Source: Rosettibacter primus (lineage in GTDB: Bacteria; Bacteroidota; Ignavibacteria; Ignavibacteriales; Melioribacteraceae). Taken from it: 64,000 bases of DNA. The notes under the pieces are model-generated. The model saw only the letters and a program-made list of their open reading frames with translations. It was not told the origin of the DNA and made no database searches. Every line of letters starts with the position of its first letter. Within the stretch, counting starts at the first letter, position 1. Positions 25,846-35,337 of the stretch are shown piece after piece. Location of the stretch: NCBI RefSeq assembly GCF_036860675.1, contig NZ_JAYKGK010000001.1, positions 1 to 64,000 of the forward strand, written 5' to 3'. The position numbers and the translations under genes are program-made.

Positions 25846-27099
25846 ATGTTGTATCAACAAATAAACCCGATTGTATATTTTGTTTTTGTTACTTACTCAA
25901 TTTTATTCCTTATAAAGGCAAAATCAAGAAATGAATTCCTAATCATTTTAAGTATATTTATTTTTCTTCAGGAGCAATCAGCTTGGGATATTGCAATTAA
26001 AGAGATTATATCAAATCCAATAGTAGTAAGGCTTTCAGATTTGGTTTTAATAATATTGGTGTTTTATATTATAAAAGGTTGGTTAAATGATTTTGATAAA
26101 CTTAGAGTACTAAAGCAAAATAAGATAAATATATTTTTTATGCTGTTTTTAGTTTTTGCCACATTATATGGTATAATGAAATATGGTTATACGGCAATTG
26201 CTGAGTTTAGAAGTAAATTTTTTTTTATTATAGTTTTATTATATATAGTTACTAATGTACAAAAGCTCGAATCAATAATATTGCTAAGAGAAATAAGCAA
26301 ATACTTAATGCCACTGATTCTTTTAGTACCTTTAACTTTAATATTAAAAAAAGATTTTACACTGTCCATTGAAAATAGAGTTTTATCTGCATTTTTTTAT
26401 GAATCTATAGCACTTGGATTTTTAGGGGGATATATTTATAAAAATTATCTTAATAGTAAGTATAAAATTTTTAATTATTTGTTCCCATTTTTTATAACTT
26501 CAAGTTTGTACCTTAGTCATAGAAGTGTATGGGCAATGATTTTTTTAATTATTTCTTTGTTATTTATTACAAGAGGAATAAAAATTAAGTATTCATTTCA
26601 ATTAGGTATTTTGTTATTAACCATTTACCTTATATTGATAAAAAGTAATTTAAGTTTTTTTAATGAAAGACTATTAGCGTTTACTAACTTAGAGGATGAT
26701 CCAACTGGGAAATGGCGTTTATTGGTATGGAATACAATTATTGGAGATGCGTCTTATTTTGGAAAAGGATTAGGGGGTAGATTTGAAATTTGGACAAGTG
26801 AACTCGGTTATATACAGTATGGAACACATAATATGTATATGACACTTTTATACTATTTGGGTTATATTGGTTTAATAATTTTTATACTTTTTTTAATTTC
26901 AATATTTATACAATTGTTTAGCTATAATGTAAAAAATATAAAATACGATTCAGCAAAGATATTGAGTTATTTAGGTTTTCTTTCATTAGTTGGGGTTTGT
27001 ATATATATGTTTGCTTATGAATCAGATTTAGTAAGTTGGATTTATATTTCGTTTGGCTTAATTAATTTTGAACAAAAAAAGAAAATAGTTTATAAATAG
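25846..27099 (+). CDS. O-antigen polymerase/ligase, Wzy-like
   Basis: A 417-residue multispanning membrane protein (about ten helices). The C-terminal Wzy_C-type signature includes GKWRLLVWNTIIGDASYFGK and THNMYMTLLYYLGYIGL, in which the large periplasmic loop and the HN motif are typical of O-antigen ligase/polymerase proteins. Within a locus that also encodes a Wzx flippase, a Wzy polymerase role is the natural reading; a ligase cannot be excluded. Confidence 0.85.
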   Translation: MLYQQINPIVYFVFVTYSILFLIKAKSRNEFLIILSIFIFLQEQSAWDIAIKEIISNPIVVRLSDLVLIILVFYIIKGWLNDFDKLRVLKQNKINIFFMLFLVFATLYGIMKYGYTAIAEFRSKFFFIIVLLYIVTNVQKLESIILLREISKYLMPLILLVPLTLILKKDFTLSIENRVLSAFFYESIALGFLGGYIYKNYLNSKYKIFNYLFPFFITSSLYLSHRSVWAMIFLIISLLFITRGIKIKYSFQLGILLLTIYLILIKSNLSFFNERLLAFTNLEDDPTGKWRLLVWNTIIGDASYFGKGLGGRFEIWTSELGYIQYGTHNMYMTLLYYLGYIGLIIFILFLISIFIQLFSYNVKNIKYDSAKILSYLGFLSLVGVCIYMFAYESDLVSWIYISFGLINFEQKKKIVYK

Positions 27100-27180
27100 T
27101 AATAATAATAATTTAGATTATTGTTGAATTTAAGTTATATATTAAAGGTAATATTTTGCAATAACAATATTGGATCAATT

Positions 27181-27804
27181 AATCATGCCATATTAGACCG
27201 TTTTAGATGCTTATGATCCTCCATTTGAAATGAGGTGTTCGATCAAGTAACAATTATAGAGGCCCTGCATCATTTTGTTGATTATAAAAAAGTGTTAGAT
27301 GAGGTTTTTCGAGTTCTTAAAATTGGAGGTAATTTTGTTTCATTAGAACCTTATCCGTATAACCCAATAAGATGGGCTTCTGAAATAAGAGATAGATTCA
27401 GAGGAACTATTGAAAAAAGTTTTTCTAAAAGTCAAATTAAAAAACTTCTAGAATACAGTAATTTTATTAATATTAACATTCAGTTTATTTCTACAGGAAG
27501 ATATACTTGGAAATTACAAAAAGTATCCTTGTATATAAGGTGGTTTGCAAGATTACACGGTTATCTTATTGAAAAATTTCCAAGAATTTTTGGTGACTTA
27601 TTGAATACCGCAAAAAAGAATGGTCAGCTAAATGAAAGAAATCACAATATTGAATTCATTGAAATTAAAAGATGTCCCATTACGAAAGAAAGATTGCATC
27701 TAGAAATAGAAAAGGATATGTGAATAAATGAAAGCAGAACATTTGGATATAAACTCTATGAAGGTATACCAATTTTAATAAAAGAATATGCGATAAAATT
27801 ATGA
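27181..27804 (+). pseudogene. Degraded methyltransferase with Trm112-like tail: frameshift and in-frame TGA
   Basis: The readable part from GTG 27235 begins with FDQVTIIEALHHFVDYKKVL (motif after the SAM site) and VFRVLKIGGNFVSLEPYPYN. An upstream out-of-frame trace DAYDPPFEM implies a frameshift near 27230, and motif I is not visible. After TGA 27721-27723 the same frame continues as a CPITKERL...FGYKLYEGIPILIKEYAIKL tail, a Trm112-like C terminus, ending in a 4-base overlap with the next gene. So the original gene ended at 27804 and has at least two lesions. Confidence 0.8.
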
Positions 27805-28604
27805 CAGAAAATAACTTAAAAAATGGTCAATACCCTAAAATATCAATAGTAACTCCATCTTTTAACTCAGCAAAATATATTGAAGACTGTATTCAAAGTG
27901 TGTTAAATCAAAACTATCCTAATTTTGAGCATATAATAATTGACGGTGGCTCTACTGATGGAACGATTGAAATACTAAAAAAATATCCGCATTTGATATG
28001 GATAAGTGAACCCGATGAAGGGCAAAGTGATGCACTGAATAAAGGGTTTAAAATGGCAAGCGGAGATATTATTGGGTGGTTAAATAGTGATGATGTTTAT
28101 TTACAAGAAACTTTTAATAAAGTTATAAATGAATTAAATAATTCAGATGTTGATGGAGTGTATAGCAATATTTACTTTGGAGATAAAAATTTAAATATCA
28201 CACGAAAATTAATAACCCATAAACCAATCAAATGGCTGTCACTTTTCCATTGTTTCATTCCCTCAACTAGTTTCTTTTTTAAGAGAAAGATAATTGATAA
28301 TGGAATTTTAATTGATAAAAATATTCATATTACTATGGATAAAGACTTTTTTGCTAGAATATTGTATAGTGGCTTTAAACTTAAATATGTGAATGATTTT
28401 TGGGCAATTTTTAGGTGGCATGATGCGAATAAAAGCCTTGATACCAGAGAAGTTAAGAAGATTAGGTACAAAGAGGGTCTTAAAACTATGATCACATTAA
28501 CCAAATCACATATTCCGGTAAATCAGTTTACAGTAAACTTTTATGTCTTAATTATTTATTTACTTAAACCTTACCGTAAATATTTAAGAGCTGTTAGTAA
28601 ATGA
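27801..28604 (+). CDS. Glycosyltransferase family 2
   Basis: A 267-residue GT-A enzyme. ISIVTPSFNSAKYIEDCIQS, IIIDGGSTDGT and the metal-binding region GWLNSDDVY (DxD-like) are clear, and a later ITMDKDFFARI fits the acceptor-side loop of WcaA-like enzymes. It is an inverting transferase for the surface polysaccharide. Its ATG overlaps the end of the broken methyltransferase and its stop overlaps the next start. Confidence 0.9.
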   Translation: MTENNLKNGQYPKISIVTPSFNSAKYIEDCIQSVLNQNYPNFEHIIIDGGSTDGTIEILKKYPHLIWISEPDEGQSDALNKGFKMASGDIIGWLNSDDVYLQETFNKVINELNNSDVDGVYSNIYFGDKNLNITRKLITHKPIKWLSLFHCFIPSTSFFFKRKIIDNGILIDKNIHITMDKDFFARILYSGFKLKYVNDFWAIFRWHDANKSLDTREVKKIRYKEGLKTMITLTKSHIPVNQFTVNFYVLIIYLLKPYRKYLRAVSK

Positions 28605-29857
28605 AATTAAGAAATGAAGTATTTTTAATTCTTTTAGAGACCCTTAATAAATATGATTACTGTTTTTTAAGAAACTATGAAATTTTGCCTGAATATAATA
28701 ATGATATTGACATTTTAGTTAAAAATGGAACAACAAACGAAATATTAAAGAACCTTATAGAGGAATTACAAGCCGAAGAAGTAGTCTTTGTATACGAAGC
28801 GCAATTCTCTTGTCTTTCTACATATTTTTACGACTTAAAGACAGATCAATTTATACATCTTGATTTTTTTGAAGAAATTAAATGGAAGGTATTTGAATAT
28901 TTACCAGCTAATGAGGTTCTGAAAAATAGAGTGAAGTATAATTATTATTATATTCCTAGTCCTTACTATGAGATGTATGAGTTATTATTAACAAGATTAT
29001 TATATCATGGAAGGATAAAGGATGTTTATAAAGATAGAATATTTAAACTTTATAATAGAATTATTAGCGAAATCACATTTAACAATAAAATAAAATTTGG
29101 TGATAAAATAGCGTCACAAAGTTGGGATAAAATTGAAAAAAAAATTACTCAAATTAGAGCTAGAATAATTATTTGCAATATTTTAAAACCAATTAAATTA
29201 AGTAAACATATTATTCTTTTATTACAGCGAATAATTAAGAGATTGATTAAACCCCCGGGATTATTCATTGCTTTTTATGGGGTTGACGGAAGCGGAAAAA
29301 CAACACAAATTAAATTAATGTTGGATTATTTTAAAGGTATTTATTCAGATAAAGTAAGGTTGTTTCATTTTCGTCCAAATTTTATCTATACGAAACCTAA
29401 AGACATTATCGTAAAGAACCCACATAATCAATTAAAAACTAATTACATAAGATCTTTCTTAAAACTGTTATACTATGTATTAGTTTATAATTGGGGTTAC
29501 CTAACACAAGTTTTACCAATAATAGCTAAAAACGGGTTAGTGATTTTTGATAGATATTATTTTGATCTATTAATTGATCCTATCAGGTATAGAACAATTA
29601 TACCAAAATTGTTTATTAAAATCTGCGGTATTTTTGTTCCGAAACCTGATATCAACATTTGTTTAATTGCGAATGCCCAAATAATAAATGAAAGAAAAAA
29701 TGAAATTAATCTCATTGAAATTGAAGAGCAACAGAAGAGAATTAAAGAGTTTTTCTGCAACGACAATGATTATTTAGTAAAATCTGATATAGAGATATTA
29801 AAAACCGCAGAGCAAATAAAACAAATTATAATTAAAAATGTTAGAAAAAAGAATTAA
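28601..29857 (+). CDS. Two-domain protein with C-terminal thymidylate-kinase-like P-loop domain
   Basis: A 418-residue protein. The N-terminal part (about 1-150) resembles a nucleotidyltransferase-like fold (YNNDIDILVKNG, LDFFEEIKWK). The C-terminal part (about 215-418) is a TMK-superfamily kinase with P-loop GVDGSGKTT near residue 227, and FDRYYFDLLIDP as the DR(Y) motif. Such proteins recur in polysaccharide loci, but their substrate is not established; a sugar or lipid-linked phosphate is possible. It overlaps both neighbours, so expression is coupled to glycosyltransferases. Confidence 0.8.
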   Translation: MKLRNEVFLILLETLNKYDYCFLRNYEILPEYNNDIDILVKNGTTNEILKNLIEELQAEEVVFVYEAQFSCLSTYFYDLKTDQFIHLDFFEEIKWKVFEYLPANEVLKNRVKYNYYYIPSPYYEMYELLLTRLLYHGRIKDVYKDRIFKLYNRIISEITFNNKIKFGDKIASQSWDKIEKKITQIRARIIICNILKPIKLSKHIILLLQRIIKRLIKPPGLFIAFYGVDGSGKTTQIKLMLDYFKGIYSDKVRLFHFRPNFIYTKPKDIIVKNPHNQLKTNYIRSFLKLLYYVLVYNWGYLTQVLPIIAKNGLVIFDRYYFDLLIDPIRYRTIIPKLFIKICGIFVPKPDINICLIANAQIINERKNEINLIEIEEQQKRIKEFFCNDNDYLVKSDIEILKTAEQIKQIIIKNVRKKN

Positions 29858-31070
29858 AGCTTTGCTTTTTGCTTATGCTTGTGAACCAAACAAAGGTTCC
29901 GAGCCTGGTATCGGGTGGAATTGGTCTGTGCATCTTTCAAAATTAGTAGATGTAACAGTAGTTACTCGTAAAAATAACAAAAAGATTATTGAGAAAGAAT
30001 TAAATAGAAAAAGATATAATAATCTTTCGTTTATTTACTTTGATATTCCCGTCCTTTCTAAAATAAAAAAAATACTTCCTTTTGGAGTGCAGTTTTACTA
30101 TTTATTATGGGAATATTTTGTAATAAAAAAAATAGCAGATACAAAAGATTATGATGTAATCCAACGTATAACCTTTGGCTCAACGGTTACAATCTTAAGA
30201 TTCTACAAGCTGGATAAGCCATATATATTATCTTTTTGTGCCGGGGGTGAAGTTAGCCCGAAAGCAATTTACAAAAGATATTCTTTTTCAGATAAAGCGA
30301 AGGAAATCCTAAGAAAGCATTACAACTCTCTTTATAAACACTCTTCTATAATAAAAAGAATTTATTCGGAGAGTAAATTAATAGTGGCGGTAACCACAGA
30401 TACCAAAAAATTTATAGAAAATTTTGGGATCAAAAATAAAATAATAGTGGAACCGGCTATTGGTCTAAACGAATTACCAGCAAATGAAAAAGGATTAAAG
30501 AGCTTTAAAATAATATATGCAGGTTCTCTAATTTATTGGAAAAATGTTGATATAATAATTAAGGCAATTGAGAAATTAAATGATGATAAAATAGTTCTAG
30601 ATATTTATGGAAGTGGTGACAAAGAAAAAATATTAAAAAAATACGTTTACAGTAATAACCTTGAAAGCAGAATTCATTTCAATGGAAATATCTCAAGAGA
30701 TTCACTTTTGCTAAAATATAATGTATATGATTTAGCTATCCATTCTTCTTCTCATGATTCCGGTTCAATGTTTTTGTTAGAGGCTATAAGTGCTGGTGTT
30801 CCTGTTTTGTTTTTGAACACTGGCGGACCAAAAGAAATATTTAATGGAATTGATTATCCTCTTAAAGTAAATCCAAATTTAAACTATGATGAAATTATCC
30901 ATTCCTTTAAAGAAAAGATTGAATGGTTTTATGAAAATTATGACGAATTTGTTTATAATTTCCGTAAGATCAGAGAGGAAATTATTAAACGATTTAATTG
31001 GGAAAATAAAGCTAAACGCATGGTAGAAATTTATAAAGATGTTTTAAATGAAAATACTCCAAGTTCATAA
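29838..31070 (+). CDS. Glycosyltransferase family 4
   Basis: A 410-residue GT-B enzyme. The N terminus AYACEPNKGSEPGIGWNWS is typical of a GT4 subgroup (glycine-rich acceptor loop). IIYAGSLIYWKNVDIIIKAI marks the donor domain, and HDSGSMFLLEAISAGVPVLF carries the motif with Asp in place of the first Glu, common in this subgroup. It overlaps the kinase-like gene by 20 bases and the next GT4 gene by 23. Confidence 0.87.
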   Translation: MLEKRIKALLFAYACEPNKGSEPGIGWNWSVHLSKLVDVTVVTRKNNKKIIEKELNRKRYNNLSFIYFDIPVLSKIKKILPFGVQFYYLLWEYFVIKKIADTKDYDVIQRITFGSTVTILRFYKLDKPYILSFCAGGEVSPKAIYKRYSFSDKAKEILRKHYNSLYKHSSIIKRIYSESKLIVAVTTDTKKFIENFGIKNKIIVEPAIGLNELPANEKGLKSFKIIYAGSLIYWKNVDIIIKAIEKLNDDKIVLDIYGSGDKEKILKKYVYSNNLESRIHFNGNISRDSLLLKYNVYDLAIHSSSHDSGSMFLLEAISAGVPVLFLNTGGPKEIFNGIDYPLKVNPNLNYDEIIHSFKEKIEWFYENYDEFVYNFRKIREEIIKRFNWENKAKRMVEIYKDVLNENTPSS

Positions 31071-32208
31071 TTATTATCAGCTTTCAGGGGGTGAGGATAC
31101 TGTTTTTAATAATGAGTATAAACTCCTTTCATCTTTTGGACATGATGTAATTCAATATACTAAAGATAACAAAGATATTAGTAACTATTCTTTTTTTGAT
31201 AAAAGAAAACTTTTCTTCAATTCAGTTTACTCTAAATCTACTTACATGGAAGTTATAAAAATTATAGAAGAGCAAAGGCCAGATGTATGTCATGTTCATA
31301 ATACCTTAGCTTTGATAACGCCTTCTGTTTATTATGCTTGTAAAAAAATTGGAGTGCCCATTGTTCAGACACTTCATAATTACAGATTAATATGTACTAA
31401 TGCATACCTATTTAGAAATGGAAAAGTATGCGAAGAGTGTATTGGTAAAAGTTTATATAATTCAGTTAAGCATGGTTGCTATAGAAATTCCCGCCTACAA
31501 ACCTTTGTTCTTGCACGAACAATTGAATGGAATAAAAAAAAGGGAACATGGAATAATTTAATTGATGCATACATTGCATTAACTGAATTTTCTAAGAGAA
31601 AATTTATTGAAGGCGGCCTACCAGAAAATAAAATTTTTATAAAACCAAATTTTTTATTTGAGGATCCTGGATGTTCTGAAAATAATGAGGGTTATTTTTT
31701 ATTTGCGGGAAGACTTGATGAAACTAAAGGTGTTAATGTGCTAATTGAAGCCGCAAATACATTACCAAATCTTAAATTCAAAGTTGCTGGGGATGGTCCT
31801 TTGAAAGAAAAAATAATTGCTGTTCCAAATATTAAATATTTAGGGCAATTAAAAAAAAATGAATTATTAGGGTTTGTTCAAAAAACAACTGCATTAGTAT
31901 TCTCATCGATTTGGTTTGAGGCAATGCCAATGATTATTTTAGAAGCATTTGCTTGCGGTAAGCCAGTCATTGCTAGCAACTTAGGTGCTATGGCAGAAAT
32001 AATAGAGCATGGTAAAACTGGTTTACTTTTTGAGCCCGGAAATGCTAATGACTTAGTAGAAAAAATTTTATGGGCAAAAAATAACCCAGAGAAAATGATA
32101 GAAATGGGATTAAATGCTCGAAAAGAGTTTGAAGAAAAATATACTCCTGCAAAAAATTATGAGATTTTGATGGAGATTTATGAAAAAGTGAGGAAATGGA
32201 AAAATTAG
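31048..32208 (+). CDS. Glycosyltransferase family 4
   Basis: A 386-residue GT-B enzyme: VHNYYQLSGGEDTVFNNE, PDVCHVHNTLALITPSVYY, a cysteine-bearing GKVCEECIG loop typical of one GT4 branch, FLFAGRLDETKGVNVLIEAA and FEAMPMIILEAFACGKPVIA (E-x7-E). It is complete. The short tract after the stop (ATTCAAAATTCAAAAAT) resembles the minisatellites elsewhere in the locus. Confidence 0.9.
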   Translation: MKILQVHNYYQLSGGEDTVFNNEYKLLSSFGHDVIQYTKDNKDISNYSFFDKRKLFFNSVYSKSTYMEVIKIIEEQRPDVCHVHNTLALITPSVYYACKKIGVPIVQTLHNYRLICTNAYLFRNGKVCEECIGKSLYNSVKHGCYRNSRLQTFVLARTIEWNKKKGTWNNLIDAYIALTEFSKRKFIEGGLPENKIFIKPNFLFEDPGCSENNEGYFLFAGRLDETKGVNVLIEAANTLPNLKFKVAGDGPLKEKIIAVPNIKYLGQLKKNELLGFVQKTTALVFSSIWFEAMPMIILEAFACGKPVIASNLGAMAEIIEHGKTGLLFEPGNANDLVEKILWAKNNPEKMIEMGLNARKEFEEKYTPAKNYEILMEIYEKVRKWKN

Positions 32209-32277
32209 AAATTCAAAATTCAAAAATAAAAAGTGATAGATGAAATGTATTATAAGTTAATTAAGGGAAATTAAATT

Positions 32278-33441
32278 TTGTTGAGTAAATTAAAATTCTT
32301 TTCCGATAAGAATACTAATAAAGATAAATATTCAGTTCTGCCAAATAAAGATAATCCTCGTATTATAGTTCCTTTAAAGAATTTTAAGTTATTTATTAAT
32401 GGTTTCAAAGTTCAAAATACCGCTTCTTTCAAAAACAGATTAATAAAAAATTCTCTTCCATTAGGTTATCCATTTTTCAAAAATATAGCTTCTAATATTG
32501 TTTACAGTACAATGGAATTAGAAAATTTAGTTGATACCACAAGAAAAGCGATAAATGATGATAGAGTTTCCTATGTAAGCGTTTATGTCGGTACGGATAG
32601 AAGTAAAAACAGAAAATTAACTTTTCTTTTAATGGACGATAGTGGAAATAATATAGGAATATTAAAATATCCTATCGAAAAAGAAAGTGTATTATTTATT
32701 GAAAATGAATACAATACCTTAAATACACTTACTAAAGATAATTTTAATACATTTAGATTTCCCAGCAAAACAATACTTTTTGATTTTGAATATGATAAGG
32801 TATTGTATCAAGAAAATATATTTCATGATACTAATCAATTAAAGAATGAATTAAATGAAATAATTGTAAATGCAGCTGTAGAATTAGCAATTAAAACCAA
32901 ACGAGATAATTTATTTATTTATTTAAATGATATACTCAATAAGCTTAACGATATCAAAGAATTAAGTTATTTTAAAGAAAGTTATAAGTCTATTTTAGAA
33001 AAATTATTGAATTTAGAATTACCATTAATATCTATTCATGGAGATTTTGTAATATATAATATGCAATCAGATTCTAAAAGATTACATTTAATAGATTGGG
33101 AATATTTCCGTGAAGGTTTGCCTTTATATGATTTATTTCATTTTGTTTTTCAGGGAAAATACCAGATTGAAAAAAAGAGTGTTCATCAATGTATAATGTG
33201 TGTTTTTAATAAAAGGAACATGAAGTTTTATAATTATTATCTTAGTAAATTAAATTTGAATATTAACTTTCTAAAAATGAATAAAATCATTATAGATCTT
33301 TTCTTCGTTTATTTGATTGATATTTTGATTTTTGAAATAAATACAAAAACAGAATTAGAATTATATAAAAATCATTTTTACCGAGCTATAACAAACTTTA
33401 TAACTGATCGGTTTAGTTTCAGTAATAAATTTATAAGATAA
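32278..33441 (+). CDS. Aminoglycoside-phosphotransferase-like kinase
   Basis: A 387-residue protein from TTG 32278 (AAGGGA upstream). The C-terminal half has the protein-kinase-like catalytic motif HGDFVIYN near residue 254 and the metal motif IDWEYFREGLPLYDLFHF, as in APH/choline kinase families. The N-terminal lobe is diverged. In a polysaccharide locus it may phosphorylate a sugar or small alcohol such as choline or ethanolamine; antibiotic resistance is less likely. Substrate unknown. Confidence 0.78.
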   Translation: MLSKLKFFSDKNTNKDKYSVLPNKDNPRIIVPLKNFKLFINGFKVQNTASFKNRLIKNSLPLGYPFFKNIASNIVYSTMELENLVDTTRKAINDDRVSYVSVYVGTDRSKNRKLTFLLMDDSGNNIGILKYPIEKESVLFIENEYNTLNTLTKDNFNTFRFPSKTILFDFEYDKVLYQENIFHDTNQLKNELNEIIVNAAVELAIKTKRDNLFIYLNDILNKLNDIKELSYFKESYKSILEKLLNLELPLISIHGDFVIYNMQSDSKRLHLIDWEYFREGLPLYDLFHFVFQGKYQIEKKSVHQCIMCVFNKRNMKFYNYYLSKLNLNINFLKMNKIIIDLFFVYLIDILIFEINTKTELELYKNHFYRAITNFITDRFSFSNKFIR

Positions 33442-33543
33442 TATACGGATTAAAAATATTGCATGGAATAAATTTGTCGGAATTTCATAGTTTTATAACT
33501 TAAATTAATAAAGTATTATATATTAATTTATATTAATTAGATT

Positions 33544-34323
33544 ATGATTTATGTATTGAAAGTAAAACTTTTCGATTCAAGAATTTATGATGCTATACAA
33601 ACCTTAATTTTGGGATGTTATTCCGACAAGAAACTAAATCTTTGTATCTCAGCTACAGGTGCACATGGTATTATAATTGCTCAAAAAGACGAAAAATTCA
33701 AAAAAATATTAAACTCATTTTATTTAAACTTACCCGATGGGATGCCAGGTGTATGGATAGGTCGCTTAAAGGGCGCTAAAAATATGGAACGATGTTATGG
33801 ACCTGACTTTTTTAAAGAAGTTATAATTGCAACTAGAGATAAAGAAATTAAGCATTTTTTTTGTGGTGGAATAGAGGGGGTAGCTGAAAGTTTAAAAAAA
33901 GTATGTGAAGAAAAATTTGGTAATAAAAATATTGTTGGAATATACTCACCGCCTTTTAGAGAATTAACAGATGATGAAATGAAGAATTTGGCAGATAATA
34001 TTAATTCATTAAGGACCAATATTGTTTGGATAGGCTTAAGTACACCTAAGCAAGAAATATTTGCCTATCGTCTATCAAAATTTACTAATGTTAATTTTAT
34101 TTGTACAGTTGGGGCAGCGTTCGATTTTCATACTGGAAGAATTAGACAAGCTCCCAAATTGATTCAAAGAATTGGAATGGAATGGTTTTTTAGGATGCTA
34201 ATGGAACCTAAAAGACTATGGAGAAGGTATTTTGAAATTGTGCCATTATTTATTTGGTATAATTTGATAGAACTAATAAAAGGTAAGTTTATTGCAAATA
34301 ATAAATTAAAAGAGGTAAACTAA
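33544..34323 (+). CDS. WecG/TagA/CpsF-family glycosyltransferase
   Basis: A 259-residue GT26 enzyme that adds the second sugar to an undecaprenyl-diphosphate-linked first sugar. Recognisable segments are LPDGMPGVWIGRL, ERCYGPDFF, WIGLSTPKQEIFA, VGAAFDFHTGRIRQAP and EWFFRMLMEPKRLWRRY. The catalytic Asp equivalent in PDGMP is present. It is joined by TAATG to the epimerase gene downstream. Confidence 0.93.
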   Translation: MIYVLKVKLFDSRIYDAIQTLILGCYSDKKLNLCISATGAHGIIIAQKDEKFKKILNSFYLNLPDGMPGVWIGRLKGAKNMERCYGPDFFKEVIIATRDKEIKHFFCGGIEGVAESLKKVCEEKFGNKNIVGIYSPPFRELTDDEMKNLADNINSLRTNIVWIGLSTPKQEIFAYRLSKFTNVNFICTVGAAFDFHTGRIRQAPKLIQRIGMEWFFRMLMEPKRLWRRYFEIVPLFIWYNLIELIKGKFIANNKLKEVN

Positions 34324-35324
34324 TGTCGAATCAAAAAACAGCTTTAGTTTGTGGTTCTGGTGGTTTTATTGGTGGCCACTTAGCAAATAAATTAAAAAAA
34401 GAAGGATATTGGGTTCGGGGAGTGGACTTAAAACACCATGAATACCAGGGACTTTTAGTAGATGATTTTGTAATTGGGGACCTAAGAGACCCTAAAGTTG
34501 TGGAATTTGTGATAGATCGCCCGTTTGATGAAGTATATCAGCTTGCTGCAGATATGGGTGGTGCGGGTTATATTTTTACTGGAGAACATGATGCAGATGT
34601 AATGCATAACTCTGCTACCATAAATCTTAATGTATTACATTATGGACAAAAGGCTGGAATTAAGAAAATCTTTTATTCTTCTTCTGCATGCATTTATCCG
34701 GAATTCAATCAAATGGATCCAGATAATCCTAAATGTTCAGAGGATTCTGCTTATCCAGCTGCACCAGACAGTGAATATGGTTGGGAAAAATTATTTAGTG
34801 AAAGATTATACTTTGCCTTTAAAAGAAATTATGGAATGAATGTGAAAGTAGCTCGATTTCATAATATATTTGGACCTTATGGCTCTTGGAATAATGGAAA
34901 AGAAAAAGCTCCTGCTGCTATTTGTCGTAAAGTTGCAGAAGCAAAAATATTTGGTAAAAAAGAAATAGAAATTTGGGGGGATGGCAAACAAACCCGGTCA
35001 TTTTTATATATTGATGAATGTCTTGAGGGTGTAAGAAGATTTATGGATTGTGATACATTTGACGGACCAGTTAATATTGGTTCAGAGGAAATGGTATCTA
35101 TAAACCAACTGGCAGAAATTGTTATGGATATAGCTGGTGTTAAATTAGATATAAAACATGTGAAAGGTCCTACTGGTGTACGAGGAAGAAACTCTGATAA
35201 CAAACTTATTAAGGAAAAACTTGGCTGGGCACCTTCTCAGACACTGAGGGTTGGTTTGGAAAAGACGTATGCCTGGATTGAGGAGCAGGTGAGGAAGCTT
35301 CAGATATATAAAATAGGGCATTGA
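34323..35324 (+). CDS. NAD-dependent epimerase, GDP-mannose 3,5-epimerase-like
   Basis: A 333-residue extended SDR enzyme. The Rossmann motif GSGGFIGGH, YQLAADMGGAGYI, SSSACIYPE, the catalytic YGWEK and the segments KEKAPAAICRKV and IWGDGKQTRSFLYIDE closely follow GDP-mannose 3,5-epimerase (GME), which makes GDP-L-galactose or GDP-L-gulose. With gmd and fcl in the same locus the nucleotide sugars here are mainly GDP-mannose derivatives. The assignment to GME is from motifs; a related sugar epimerase is the alternative. Confidence 0.85.
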   Translation: MSNQKTALVCGSGGFIGGHLANKLKKEGYWVRGVDLKHHEYQGLLVDDFVIGDLRDPKVVEFVIDRPFDEVYQLAADMGGAGYIFTGEHDADVMHNSATINLNVLHYGQKAGIKKIFYSSSACIYPEFNQMDPDNPKCSEDSAYPAAPDSEYGWEKLFSERLYFAFKRNYGMNVKVARFHNIFGPYGSWNNGKEKAPAAICRKVAEAKIFGKKEIEIWGDGKQTRSFLYIDECLEGVRRFMDCDTFDGPVNIGSEEMVSINQLAEIVMDIAGVKLDIKHVKGPTGVRGRNSDNKLIKEKLGWAPSQTLRVGLEKTYAWIEEQVRKLQIYKIGH

Positions 35325-35337
35325 GGATAGAGGTATA

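Noticed and set aside
21749..27804. Stop-codon reassignment to explain interrupted methyltransferases
   Set aside because: All three stops (TAA, TAG, TGA) occur inside genes, and all three also end intact genes in the window.
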